This document shows positions 8,152-15,627 of a DNA stretch of 20,949 nt, piece by piece (positions within the stretch are counted from its first letter, which is position 1; each line of letters opens with the position of its first letter). Origin of the DNA: an uncultured Porphyromonadaceae bacterium (GTDB taxonomy: Bacteria > Bacteroidota > Bacteroidia > Bacteroidales > Muribaculaceae); contig URLF01000045.1 of the NCBI GenBank assembly GCA_900548705.1, positions 1-20,949 on the forward strand, written 5' to 3'. A model generated the notes under the pieces. That model ran no database searches, was not told the origin of the DNA, and saw nothing but the letters and a program-made list of their open reading frames with translations. A program made the translations under genes and the position numbers.

Positions 8152-9416
8152 GTGCGCAGACTCTGTCGATGCCTGAAATCATCACCAGGCTTGCGTCCAA
8201 GGTGAAATGTGGCGACGATGTCGCCGGGGCTTTCCTGAAGGAATTCTCGGTCGTTGTGACCCAAGGCCTGACAGCCGACGGTATTGTCAGAATTGATGGC
8301 CTCGGTACATTCAAGGTCACCTCCGACGTGGATGGCTCCCCCATTGTGGATTTCGCCCCTGAAGCATCATTGGCGGCTACCGTCAATGAGCCGTTCGCTA
8401 TGTTCGACTCGGTGGAGCTTGCCGATTCCCTGACTGATGAGGAGCTTGATTTTTCCCTCCCGGTTCAGCCTATGACAGAGCCGGAGCCCGAACCAATCCC
8501 GGTTCCGGAACCAGTAGCCGCCCGGCCTTCCGTTGAAGAATCTCCGGTTGAGGAATTCCCCCTTGAAGACTCTCCTGCAGAAGTGCCCCCCGTTGAAGAG
8601 CCCTCCGTTGAAGAGTCTCCCAATACTCCCAAAATTCCCATCTCTCCCAATCCTCCCGTCCCTCCCATTGTAGAGACTCCCGCCCCCGAGGTGCCAAAGA
8701 CAATTTTGCCGCCTCCACTTCCTCCCAAATTCTCCTCAAAAAAGAAAGAGGAGCCGGTGGAGACCGATAAGGAAGAGGAGACTGTATCTCCCCGCCATTT
8801 TACAGGGGGCAACTATGACCAAGGCTATGATTCTCCGCTCGCTGTCAGGCTTGAGCCTGAGAGCCGCGTCACCATCAAACGGGTGGGGCATACCACCCTT
8901 ACGCTGGTGGTCACCGCTATCGCCGCTTGCCTGTTCGGCCTGATGGCTGGTTATGTGGCATACCGTTATACGAACTTCGGGCTCCCCTCCGGCGTTGAAG
9001 TGATGGAGGAGGGAATCTTCATCCCGAATAGCCCGCGAACTGCCACACAGGAGACGGCTGATGACACAGTTGCCTTAGTTACCCCGACAAAAGATGCCGG
9101 AGAAGCTGCCGCGGACTCATCCCGGGAGGAAATCGTCACCGTCTCCACCGCCGCCACAGAGACAGCTCCGGCGGTTGTTACCGATACCGTCCGTCCCGGC
9201 AATTACCTTTCGGTGATGGCCCGTCGCCATTATGGCAGCGCGAAATTCTGGGTTTACATCTACATTGAGAACAAAGACAGAATCAAAGATCCCGACAACC
9301 TTGAGAACGGGATGGTGATTGTCATTCCCCCCGCCTCGAAATACGGAATCGACCCCTCCGACAAGGAGTCGCTGAGGAATGCCGAGCGAGAAGCACGCAA
9401 AGTGATTCAGGAATAG
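8148..9416 (+). CDS. HU-like domain / membrane helix / LysM-like protein
   Basis: A 422-residue protein in four parts. Residues 1-~90 look like an HU-type DNA-binding domain (MPEIITRLASKV, FLKEFSVVVTQGLTADGIVRI, GLGTFKV). Residues ~105-225 are a Pro/Glu/Ser-rich linker ending in a basic-acidic patch (SSKKKEEPVETDKEEE). A single hydrophobic helix spans ~247-273 (TLTLVVTAIAACLFGLMAGY) and follows basic residues TIKRVGH, which predicts N-terminus inside. The C-terminal ~345-400 (PGNYLSVMARRHYGSAKFWV, then ENKDRIKDPDNLENGMVIVIPP) fits a LysM-like fold on the periplasmic side. LysM domains bind peptidoglycan, so the protein could connect nucleoid and cell wall. It overlaps the preceding HU gene by 4 bp. 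The domain order is clear; DNA and peptidoglycan binding are inferred and untested. Confidence 0.8.
   Translation: MSAQTLSMPEIITRLASKVKCGDDVAGAFLKEFSVVVTQGLTADGIVRIDGLGTFKVTSDVDGSPIVDFAPEASLAATVNEPFAMFDSVELADSLTDEELDFSLPVQPMTEPEPEPIPVPEPVAARPSVEESPVEEFPLEDSPAEVPPVEEPSVEESPNTPKIPISPNPPVPPIVETPAPEVPKTILPPPLPPKFSSKKKEEPVETDKEEETVSPRHFTGGNYDQGYDSPLAVRLEPESRVTIKRVGHTTLTLVVTAIAACLFGLMAGYVAYRYTNFGLPSGVEVMEEGIFIPNSPRTATQETADDTVALVTPTKDAGEAAADSSREEIVTVSTAATETAPAVVTDTVRPGNYLSVMARRHYGSAKFWVYIYIENKDRIKDPDNLENGMVIVIPPASKYGIDPSDKESLRNAEREARKVIQE
8529..8620 (+). repeat. Degenerate VEESP-coding repeats in the linker
   Basis: Units around TCCGTTGAAGAATCTCC recur about every 15-18 bp with changes, coding a Val-Glu-Glu-Ser/Pro-Pro pattern. 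A run of TCCCAATCC-like units coding Pro-rich sequence follows to about 8670. This is protein linker, not a mobile or regulatory repeat. Confidence 0.6.
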
Positions 9417-9448
9417 GGCTTTGCTTAAAAATGATTAAATCTTAAAAG

Positions 9449-9497
9449 AGGTAAACGGTTGATAGATAAATTTAACACTCTGTTTTAACGTTTACCT
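9449..9497. promoter_or_regulatory. Inverted repeat upstream of the bat operon
   Basis: AGGTAAACG at 9449-9457 and CGTTTACCT at 9489-9497 are perfect reverse complements separated by 31 bp. One more pair on each side of a bulged G extends the inner ends. The right arm ends 12 bp before the -7 box, so it would overlap the -33 region. It may be an operator; alternatively it is a long-loop hairpin after the HU-LysM gene. There is no T-run directly after the stem. Confidence 0.5.
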
Positions 9498-9509
9498 GTT
9501 TTGTTTCCA

Positions 9510-9517
9510 TACATTTG
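9510..9517 (+). promoter_or_regulatory. -7 box of the bat operon
   Basis: TACATTTG matches TAnnTTTG fully. A weaker copy, CAAATTTG, lies at 9582-9589 with TTTG just before it, nearer the gene. From 9510 the leader to the MoxR ATG at 9624 would be about 100 nt. No good -33 at the ideal distance was found. Confidence 0.55.
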
Positions 9518-9623
9518 CACTGTAAACCGCTGCGGGGCTTGAAGCTTGTTCCGGAAGCCTTTCAGGCGGTTCTCCATTTGTCAAATTTGCATAATAACAA
9601 AATCCAACTATAAGACCCAACCT

Positions 9624-10619
9624 ATGAGTGAGACTGTAAATATCAGAGAACTCAATGACCTCGTGGCAAGCCGCAATAATTTTGTCAGCCTGATCACGCA
9701 GGGAATGGACCAGACAATCGTCGGCCAGAAGCACCTTGTGGAATCCTTGCTCATCGCGTTACTTTCCAACGGCCATGTACTTCTTGAAGGTGTCCCCGGT
9801 CTTGCCAAGACTTTGGCAATCAAGACTCTCTCGCAGCTGATTGATGCAAAATACAGCCGCATCCAGTTCACCCCCGACCTCCTTCCCGCCGACGTCACCG
9901 GTACAATGGTGTACAGCGTGAAGTCAGAACAGTTCCAGGTGAAGCGCGGCCCGATTTTCGCCAATTTCGTCCTCGCCGATGAAATCAACCGTGCGCCTGC
10001 CAAAGTTCAGGCCGCACTCCTTGAGGCGATGCAGGAACGTCAGGTCACCATCGGCGACCACACATTCCCCCTTGACGAGCCGTTCCTGGTTATGGCAACC
10101 CAGAACCCCATCGAGCAGGAAGGTACCTATCCTCTCCCCGAGGCCCAGGTTGACCGTTTCCTGTTGAAGGTGGTCATCGGTTATCCCACCCGCGAGGAGG
10201 AGAAACTCATCATCCGTCAGAACCTGTCAAACAAGAAGGCCAAAGTGCAGCCGCTTCTGCGCCCCGAAGATATCCTCGACGCCCAGAAGGTGGTGGAGAA
10301 AATCTATATCGACGAGAAAATCGAGCGATACATCGTTGACATCGTGTTCGCCACTCGTTTCCCCGCCGAATGCGGACTGCCCGAACTCCAGAGCATCATC
10401 GCTTTCGGAGCTTCCCCCCGTGCGTCCATTTCCCTGGCCCGCGCCGCTAAGGCATACGCGTTCCTGCGTCAGCGCGGTTATGTGATTCCCGAGGATGTAC
10501 GCGCCGTCTGCCACGACGTTATGCGCCACCGTATCGGTCTTACCTACGAGGCTGAGGCCAACAACATCTCGGCCGATGAGATTATCTCGGAAATCCTCGA
10601 CAAGGTTGTTGTCCCCTAA
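9624..10619 (+). CDS. MoxR-family AAA+ ATPase (bat operon)
   Basis: MoxR ATPases are AAA+ chaperone-like enzymes that work with VWA-domain proteins encoded beside them. The 331-residue product shows Walker A GVPGLAKT (residues 56-63, K62), Walker B LADEINR (D119, E120), the sensor 1 region ATQNPIEQEGTYPLPEAQVDRF and the sensor 2-type GASPRASISLARAAK. There is no signal peptide, so it is cytoplasmic. The ATG at 9624 is chosen over an in-frame TTG at 9546 because family similarity begins with SETVNIRELNDLV, and the extra 26 residues would fall inside the promoter/leader region. It is the first gene of the eight-gene operon and is followed after 45 bp by the DUF58 gene. It probably remodels or activates the membrane VWA complex of BatA/BatB; the substrate is not known. 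Confidence 0.95.
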   Translation: MSETVNIRELNDLVASRNNFVSLITQGMDQTIVGQKHLVESLLIALLSNGHVLLEGVPGLAKTLAIKTLSQLIDAKYSRIQFTPDLLPADVTGTMVYSVKSEQFQVKRGPIFANFVLADEINRAPAKVQAALLEAMQERQVTIGDHTFPLDEPFLVMATQNPIEQEGTYPLPEAQVDRFLLKVVIGYPTREEEKLIIRQNLSNKKAKVQPLLRPEDILDAQKVVEKIYIDEKIERYIVDIVFATRFPAECGLPELQSIIAFGASPRASISLARAAKAYAFLRQRGYVIPEDVRAVCHDVMRHRIGLTYEAEANNISADEIISEILDKVVVP

Positions 10620-10664
10620 ATTCCCGACACCGGAAGGTGTTATCTCTAACTTAAACCAAAGAAG

Positions 10665-11534
10665 ATGGATGCCAACGAACTGTTGAAGAAGGTCAGGCGT
10701 ATCGAGATAAAGACACGCGGACTTTCCCAGAATATCTTCGCCGGAGAATATCATTCGGCGTTCAGAGGGCGTGGCATGACCTTTTCGGAAGTCAGGGAGT
10801 ACCAGTATGGCGATGACATCCGTGACATCGACTGGAATGTGACAGCGCGTCATAACCGCCCCTATGTGAAAATCTATGAGGAGGAGCGCGAACTGACGGT
10901 GATGTTGCTCGTCGATGTCAGCGGCTCGCGTCTTTTCGGGGCCGTGGGTGAAGAGAAGCGCGAGATGATTGCGGAGATTGCCGCGACCCTCGCTTTCTCG
11001 GCCATCCAGAACAACGACAAAATCGGGGTGATTTTCTTCTCCGACAAAATCGAGAAGTTCATCCCTCCCAAAAAGGGGAAGAAACATATCCTGTTCATAA
11101 TCCGTGAGCTGATAGATTTCACCCCCGACCATCGCGGTACTGACATCGGGATGGTGTTGCGGTATTTCACCGACGCGCTCAAAAAGCGTTGCACCACATT
11201 TGTCATCTCTGACTTCATCGACGAGAAGGATTACCATAAAGCCCTCTCCATCGCCGCCAACAAGCACGATGTGTATGGCATACAGGTGTATGACAAACGT
11301 GACGCCCAGCTGCCGGATGTCGGCCTGATGAGGGTGCAGGACCTTGAGAATGGTTCTGAGCAATGGGTAGACACCTCATCAAAGAAGGTGCGCAACCAAT
11401 ACAACCGCTGGTGGTATGAGCGCCAGCAGGTGATGACCGACACCTTCAAGCGCAGCCGTGTGAACTCCTGTTCGGTGGCCACCGACGAGGATTTCGTGAC
11501 CGCCCTGATGGGACTCTTCCGTAAAAGGCTCTGA
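10665..11534 (+). CDS. DUF58 (VWA-like) protein of the bat operon
   Basis: A 289-residue soluble protein of the DUF58 family, the usual partner of MoxR ATPases. The N-terminal half contains the DUF58 signature SAFRGRGMTFSEVREYQYGD followed by DIRDIDWNVTARHNRPYVK. The second half is VWA-like with a metal-site start LLVDVSGSR (D84, S86, S88) and later FVISDFID. There are no membrane segments, so it should be cytoplasmic and able to meet the ATPase. It lies between the MoxR gene (45 bp) and the next bat gene (47 bp). In this arrangement it is thought to be an adaptor between the ATPase and its target; that is known for the neighbourhood in general, not shown here. Confidence 0.92.
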   Translation: MDANELLKKVRRIEIKTRGLSQNIFAGEYHSAFRGRGMTFSEVREYQYGDDIRDIDWNVTARHNRPYVKIYEEERELTVMLLVDVSGSRLFGAVGEEKREMIAEIAATLAFSAIQNNDKIGVIFFSDKIEKFIPPKKGKKHILFIIRELIDFTPDHRGTDIGMVLRYFTDALKKRCTTFVISDFIDEKDYHKALSIAANKHDVYGIQVYDKRDAQLPDVGLMRVQDLENGSEQWVDTSSKKVRNQYNRWWYERQQVMTDTFKRSRVNSCSVATDEDFVTALMGLFRKRL

Positions 11535-11581
11535 CCCCTGGAAATGGATTTCCTTGAAATTTCAACCTCCAAAACCAAAAA

Positions 11582-12571
11582 ATGCAAGCTTGTCTGATGC
11601 TTAAAAAGCTGACATATATATCGCTGCTCTTTGCCGCCCTCCTTCTTGGCGGAGAAGCTTCCGCCCGCTCGATCAAGGCGGCTGTCGATTCGTCGCAGAT
11701 AACGATGGGTTACCAGACCGCAATCCGTTTTGATATTGTCGATCAGGCAGGTTCCCCGTCTGAAATCCTTGTCGACAAGGAGGCTCTTCCCGCTGAGGTT
11801 GAGCTTATCGACTGGGTTTACGGCGACACCGCCGATCTGGGCAATGGTCTGGTGGAGATGAAGAGGGCGTTGATTATCCAGTCGTTTGACTCGGGAGTCT
11901 ACACGATTCCGCCCTTCCTGATGGTCAGCGGGCCCGACACATTGCGCACCGAGCCTATCACGCTGAAAGTCAATCCGGTGGATGTCAGTCAGATGGATGA
12001 CATAAATCCTATCGCTCCGGCGATGGACTTTGAATCCAAATGGTATGACTTCCTGCCTGACTGGCTGACAGACTACTGGCAGTGGATTCTCGCCGGATTG
12101 CTGATAATTGCTGCCGGCATATGCGGTTACCTGATAATGACACGCAAAGTCGAGGTGCCGCTCCTCCCGAAGAAGAAGCCTGTGCCCCCCTACGAGCTGG
12201 CGATGCAGCGTCTCGAAAACCTGCGCGAGCAGAATCTCTGGCAGAATGGTCAGGAGAAGGAGTATTACACGCGCCTGACCGATATCCTGCGCGATTATCT
12301 CCAGGGACGTTTCGGTATCAACGCCATGGAGATGACCTCACAGCAGATAACCCGCGTGCTTAATGAGAACGAGACCACCCGAATGCCTAACGCCCGAATG
12401 AAGCGCATACTTGAAATCGCCGATTTCGTGAAGTTTGCCAAGGTGAGACCTCTTCCCGACGACAACCACCGCGCTCTGGCCGAGGCTGTCCGTTTCGTCG
12501 AGGAGACCAAGCCCGTGGAGGTTGTCGCCGAAGATGGCTCTCCGGCTCCCGCCACCGCTCCTGTAAAATGA
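11582..12571 (+). CDS. Signal-peptide membrane protein with DUF4381-like tail (bat operon)
   Basis: A 329-residue protein with a signal peptide (MLKKLTYISLLFAALLLGGEASA), a periplasmic domain of mixed strands (~30-150), one membrane helix (~167-185, WILAGLLIIAAGICGYLIM) and a cytoplasmic helical tail (~200-320). The tail (YELAMQRLENLREQNLWQNG, YYTRLTDILRDYLQGRFGI, MTSQQITRVL, FVKFAKVRPLPDD) resembles DUF4381-type proteins found between DUF58 and BatA genes in Bacteroidetes, and also resembles the tail of BatD in this operon. The start could be 11582 (A-rich upstream) or the ATG at 11597, which gives a cleaner signal peptide. Its job is unknown, but the topology suggests linking periplasmic parts to the cytoplasmic MoxR/DUF58/VWA machinery. 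Confidence 0.85.
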   Translation: MQACLMLKKLTYISLLFAALLLGGEASARSIKAAVDSSQITMGYQTAIRFDIVDQAGSPSEILVDKEALPAEVELIDWVYGDTADLGNGLVEMKRALIIQSFDSGVYTIPPFLMVSGPDTLRTEPITLKVNPVDVSQMDDINPIAPAMDFESKWYDFLPDWLTDYWQWILAGLLIIAAGICGYLIMTRKVEVPLLPKKKPVPPYELAMQRLENLREQNLWQNGQEKEYYTRLTDILRDYLQGRFGINAMEMTSQQITRVLNENETTRMPNARMKRILEIADFVKFAKVRPLPDDNHRALAEAVRFVEETKPVEVVAEDGSPAPATAPVK

Positions 12572-12599
12572 ATCTAACCTAATTTAGAGAACATATAAG

Positions 12600-13586
12600 A
12601 TGCAATTCGCTAATCCAGGTATGTTATGGCTGATGCTTGTCTGCCTTCCCCTTGCGGGATGGTGGATATGGCGACGCCGTACTGCCAATCCTTCCTTGCA
12701 GATTTCCACCACGGGGCCGTTCCGCTCACTGGGGAGGCCTGCGCGCCAATACGGCCTCTACGCGATGTATCTCCTCAGGTTGCTCGCGATATGCTGCCTG
12801 GTGGTCTGCCTGGCACGCCCCCAGACCCGCGATGCCTGGCGCACCTCCAAGACTGAAGGTACAGACATGGTCATTGCTCTTGACATATCATCCTCGATGC
12901 TTGCCCGCGACTTCAAGCCCGACCGCCTGGAGGCCGCCAAAAAGATTGCCGCCAACTTCATCAATGGCCGCGAGAATGACAATATGGGGCTTGTGGTCTT
13001 TGCCGGGGAGGCTTTCACCGGTGTCCCGATGACCACCGACCGCGCCACTCTCGCCAATTATGTGACGGCTCTCAACCGCGACATGCTTGAGGATGGAACA
13101 GCCATTGGTGACGGTCTGGCCACTTCAATCAACCGCATCAAGGATGGAAAAGCAAAATCGAAAAGTGTCATACTGCTGACCGACGGTTCCAACAATACCG
13201 GAATCGTGGCTCCCCTCACCGCCGCCGAAATCGCCAAGAAACTCGGCATCAAGGTCTACACCATCGGTATCGGTACGAATGGCACCGCTCTCTATCCTAT
13301 GTATAACATGTTCGGCCGTATCGAGTATCAGCCCCAGCCTGTGGTAATCGATGAGGCCACTTTGAAACAGATTGCCGACATCACCGGCGGAAAATATTTC
13401 CGCGCCACGGGCAACCGTGTGCTTCAGGATATTTTCGCCGAGATCGACCAGCTTGAGAAGACCGAGCTTGATGTAAGGCATTTCTCACATACCGAGGACT
13501 GCTACCTGCCCTGGGCGCTTGCCGCCCTGGCCCTGCTGCTCCTTGAAGTTGTAATACGCCAGACTTGGCTCCGTACTATTCCGTAA
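12600..13586 (+). CDS. batA: BatA, membrane VWA protein
   Basis: A 328-residue von Willebrand factor A protein anchored in the inner membrane. Two hydrophobic segments near the N-terminus (about 6-25 and 56-76) and one at the C-terminus (~303-322) flank a VWA domain (~88-290). The metal-ion-dependent adhesion site is complete: DISSS (D95, S97, S99), T167 in GTAIGDG and D195 in LTDGSNNTG. BatA proteins are named from the Bacteroides aerotolerance operon. The VWA domain is predicted on the cytoplasmic side, where it could be a MoxR client or adaptor. It begins 28 bp after the preceding gene and ends 7 bp before batB. BatA and BatB are paralogues; names follow operon order. Confidence 0.93.
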   Translation: MQFANPGMLWLMLVCLPLAGWWIWRRRTANPSLQISTTGPFRSLGRPARQYGLYAMYLLRLLAICCLVVCLARPQTRDAWRTSKTEGTDMVIALDISSSMLARDFKPDRLEAAKKIAANFINGRENDNMGLVVFAGEAFTGVPMTTDRATLANYVTALNRDMLEDGTAIGDGLATSINRIKDGKAKSKSVILLTDGSNNTGIVAPLTAAEIAKKLGIKVYTIGIGTNGTALYPMYNMFGRIEYQPQPVVIDEATLKQIADITGGKYFRATGNRVLQDIFAEIDQLEKTELDVRHFSHTEDCYLPWALAALALLLLEVVIRQTWLRTIP

Positions 13587-13593
13587 ACAGATT

Positions 13594-14691
13594 ATGTCGT
13601 TCGCATATCCATCCTTACTGTATCTGCTACTGCTCATCCCGGTGATTTTCGGGTTGTGGTATTGGTCGCGGGTGGCCCGCAGGATAAAACTGCGCCGTTA
13701 CGGCAATCCCCGTCATCTTGAACAGTTGATGCCCGAGGCGTCGAAATACAAACCCGCAGTGAAAATCACCCTCGAGCTTCTCGCCTTGGCGTCGCTGATA
13801 ATCGCTGTGGCGCGTCCCCGCGCCGGGGAGAAGGAGGAGATTGAGTCTACCGAGGGCATCGAGGTCATGATCGCGTTTGACGTGTCGCGTTCGATGCTCG
13901 CGTCTTCGACCGACGACACTCACGGTATCTCGCGACTCGACAGGGCCAAATATCTCCTCGGCAACCTGATTGACAAGCTCAGCAACGACAAGGTCGGACT
14001 GATTGTCTTTGCCGGTGAGGCCTATACCCAGCTCCCCATCACCACCGATTTCGTGTCGGCGAGGATGTATCTCGATGAAATCTCGACGGAGATGGTTCCC
14101 ACCCAGGGAACAGCCATCGGTTCGGCCATTAATATGGCCATCAATTCATTTTCTCCGGCCGATGATATAAACAAGGCAATCATTGTCATCACTGACGGCG
14201 AGAACCATGAAGGTGACGCGGTCGAGATGGCCAAATACGCCAAGAGCCTCGGCATTGAGGTGGATGTGATGGGTGTCGGTTCAATCAAAGGTGCACCGAT
14301 TCCTGTCAACCGCAATGGTGATTTCCTCAAGGATGCCTCCGGTGCGCCGGTTACCACATTCCTCAACGAGCAGATGGCCAAGGAAATCGCCGAGGCCGGA
14401 GGTGGCGTTTACATCAACGGTTCCTCATCCAAGGCGTTGTCAAACCTTATCGACCAGCTCGACAAAATCAAGAAGAGCGACCTGCAGCATGTGTCATACA
14501 AGGCGAGTGCCGAGCAGTTCCCGATGTTTGTCTGGATTGCCTTGATTCTGCTGGCGATTGACGCTGTGATACTTCCGACCAAGATCGGCTGGCTGAAACG
14601 CTACACATTCTTCTCCCGTCAGAAAATTGCCGCCAAGGGTGGTGAAAGTCTGAAAAACAAAACAACAGTCAACAAGGAATCGGCAAAATGA
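13594..14691 (+). CDS. batB: BatB, membrane VWA protein
   Basis: A 365-residue paralogue of BatA with the same plan: a membrane segment at ~8-26, another at ~56-72, the VWA domain (~88-300) and a C-terminal membrane segment (~310-328) followed by a basic tail ending KNKTTVNKESAK. The metal site is intact: DVSRS (D96, S98, S100), T173 in GTAIGSA and D201 in ITDGENHEG. An extra loop after the first serine (SSTDDTHGISRL) is not in BatA. It starts 7 bp after batA and its last four bases (ATGA) overlap batC, so translation is probably coupled. The two VWA proteins likely form a membrane complex; this is inferred from pairing in the operon. Confidence 0.93.
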   Translation: MSFAYPSLLYLLLLIPVIFGLWYWSRVARRIKLRRYGNPRHLEQLMPEASKYKPAVKITLELLALASLIIAVARPRAGEKEEIESTEGIEVMIAFDVSRSMLASSTDDTHGISRLDRAKYLLGNLIDKLSNDKVGLIVFAGEAYTQLPITTDFVSARMYLDEISTEMVPTQGTAIGSAINMAINSFSPADDINKAIIVITDGENHEGDAVEMAKYAKSLGIEVDVMGVGSIKGAPIPVNRNGDFLKDASGAPVTTFLNEQMAKEIAEAGGGVYINGSSSKALSNLIDQLDKIKKSDLQHVSYKASAEQFPMFVWIALILLAIDAVILPTKIGWLKRYTFFSRQKIAAKGGESLKNKTTVNKESAK

Positions 14692-15521
14692 AGCAGTTCT
14701 TGAAGATATTCGCAGTCTCAGTTTCCCTCCTGATGGTCGGAGCGGGAATCAGCGGATGCTCCTCGAAGGAGGAACAGCCCGCGACATCACGCCCTTCCAC
14801 CAAACGGGAACGCAATTATATGAAGGAGGGGAAAAGCCTCTTTGACAAGCAGCGTTATGCCGAGGCCGAGGTGAATTTCAAAAAGGCACTCGGGGAGAAT
14901 CCCGACAACGCCCGTGCGCAGTTCAACCTTGCCTCCTCTTACCTCAAACAGCGTGGGGAAGACCTCTCCAACAAGGGGGATTCCCTGATAAGGCAGGCTG
15001 ACCAGATTTTTGCCCAGACTGCCGGAAACCCTGATGTGGAGCTTGCCGAGCTTTCTTTCTATGACCGTGGCAATATCGCCTACAAGGGTGAGGATTACGC
15101 CGCTGCCATTGAGATGTATAAGAATGCCCTGCGGCGTAATCCCGAGAACAACCAGGCCCGTGAGAATCTGCGTCTGGCCCAGCTCAAGAAACAGGAGCAG
15201 GACCAGAACAAGGACAACCAGCAAAACAAGGATGACCAGCAGAATCAGGACCAGAACCAGGATCAGCAGCAACAGCAGCAGAACCAGAACCAGCAGGACA
15301 AGAATGACCAGCAGGACAAGGACAAGCAGCAAGATCAGCAACAGCAACAAGACCAGAAGCAACAACAGCAACAGCAGCAGGGCGGTCTGAGCGAGCAGAG
15401 CGCGGCCCAGATTCTCAAGGCCATGGATGACAAGGAGTCGGCCACGAGAATGAAAGTCGAGCAGATTAAGCAGGACAAGGAGAAGCAGTCGCGTCAGCGT
15501 CAGACAGGAAAGCCCTGGTGA
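14688..15521 (+). CDS. batC: BatC, TPR lipoprotein with Gln-rich tail
   Basis: A 277-residue predicted lipoprotein. The signal peptide ends in a lipobox (GISGC, C24), and the mature start CSSKEEQ carries a Lys-Glu-Glu triplet. Residues ~43-165 hold tetratricopeptide repeats (YMKEGKSLFDKQRYAEAEVN, NPDNARAQFNLASSYL, DRGNIAYKGEDYAAAIEMYK, NPENNQARENLRLA). Residues ~167-232 are low complexity, almost entirely Gln, Asp, Asn and Lys, followed by GLSEQSAAQILKAMDDKE and a basic end. BatC with BatB and BatE forms a periplasmic/membrane complex in other bacteria such as Leptospira, by family knowledge. It overlaps batB by 4 bp and is separated from batD by 106 bp, the largest gap inside the operon. Confidence 0.92.
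   Translation: MKQFLKIFAVSVSLLMVGAGISGCSSKEEQPATSRPSTKRERNYMKEGKSLFDKQRYAEAEVNFKKALGENPDNARAQFNLASSYLKQRGEDLSNKGDSLIRQADQIFAQTAGNPDVELAELSFYDRGNIAYKGEDYAAAIEMYKNALRRNPENNQARENLRLAQLKKQEQDQNKDNQQNKDDQQNQDQNQDQQQQQQNQNQQDKNDQQDKDKQQDQQQQQDQKQQQQQQQGGLSEQSAAQILKAMDDKESATRMKVEQIKQDKEKQSRQRQTGKPW
15186..15380 (+). repeat. CAG/GAC/AAC/AAG triplet tract in batC
   Basis: A ~195-bp tract of mainly CAG, CAA, GAC, AAC and AAG codons coding the Gln/Asp/Asn/Lys tail. Runs of up to about seven consecutive Gln codons occur near 15359-15380. In-frame length change by slippage is plausible here. Confidence 0.85.
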
Positions 15522-15536
15522 TGATTGCGAGGCGGT

Positions 15537-15573
15537 GATGCGTGTCCGGCCTGTCGTAAGCGGATGCGTGTCC
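15537..15573 (+). repeat. 11-bp direct repeat in the batC-batD gap
   Basis: GATGCGTGTCC occurs at 15537-15547 and again at 15563-15573, starts 26 bp apart, in the 106-bp gap between batC and batD. No promoter box or terminator was recognised in this gap. It may be chance, a protein site or a duplication remnant. Confidence 0.6.
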
Positions 15574-15627
15574 TTGTCAATGATAAGATAAGACAACTAT
15601 TTTTAATGAGATATTCCTGAAACGACT

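Noticed and set aside
9546..9623. N-terminal extension of the MoxR gene from a TTG
   Set aside because: It would start inside the leader and cover the weak CAAATTTG box; the added residues do not resemble MoxR N-termini.
10227..11363. Open minus-strand frame of 378 codons
   Set aside because: Antisense to the MoxR and DUF58 genes and spanning their boundary; no domain or start signal.
15186..15380. Repeat tract considered as a CRISPR array
   Set aside because: It is a coding triplet tract without fixed repeat length or unique spacers.
14787..15596. Minus-strand frame with a long Leu/Val tract
   Set aside because: The Leu/Val run is the reverse complement of the Gln/Asp/Asn tract in batC, so it is a mirror of that low complexity, not a membrane protein.
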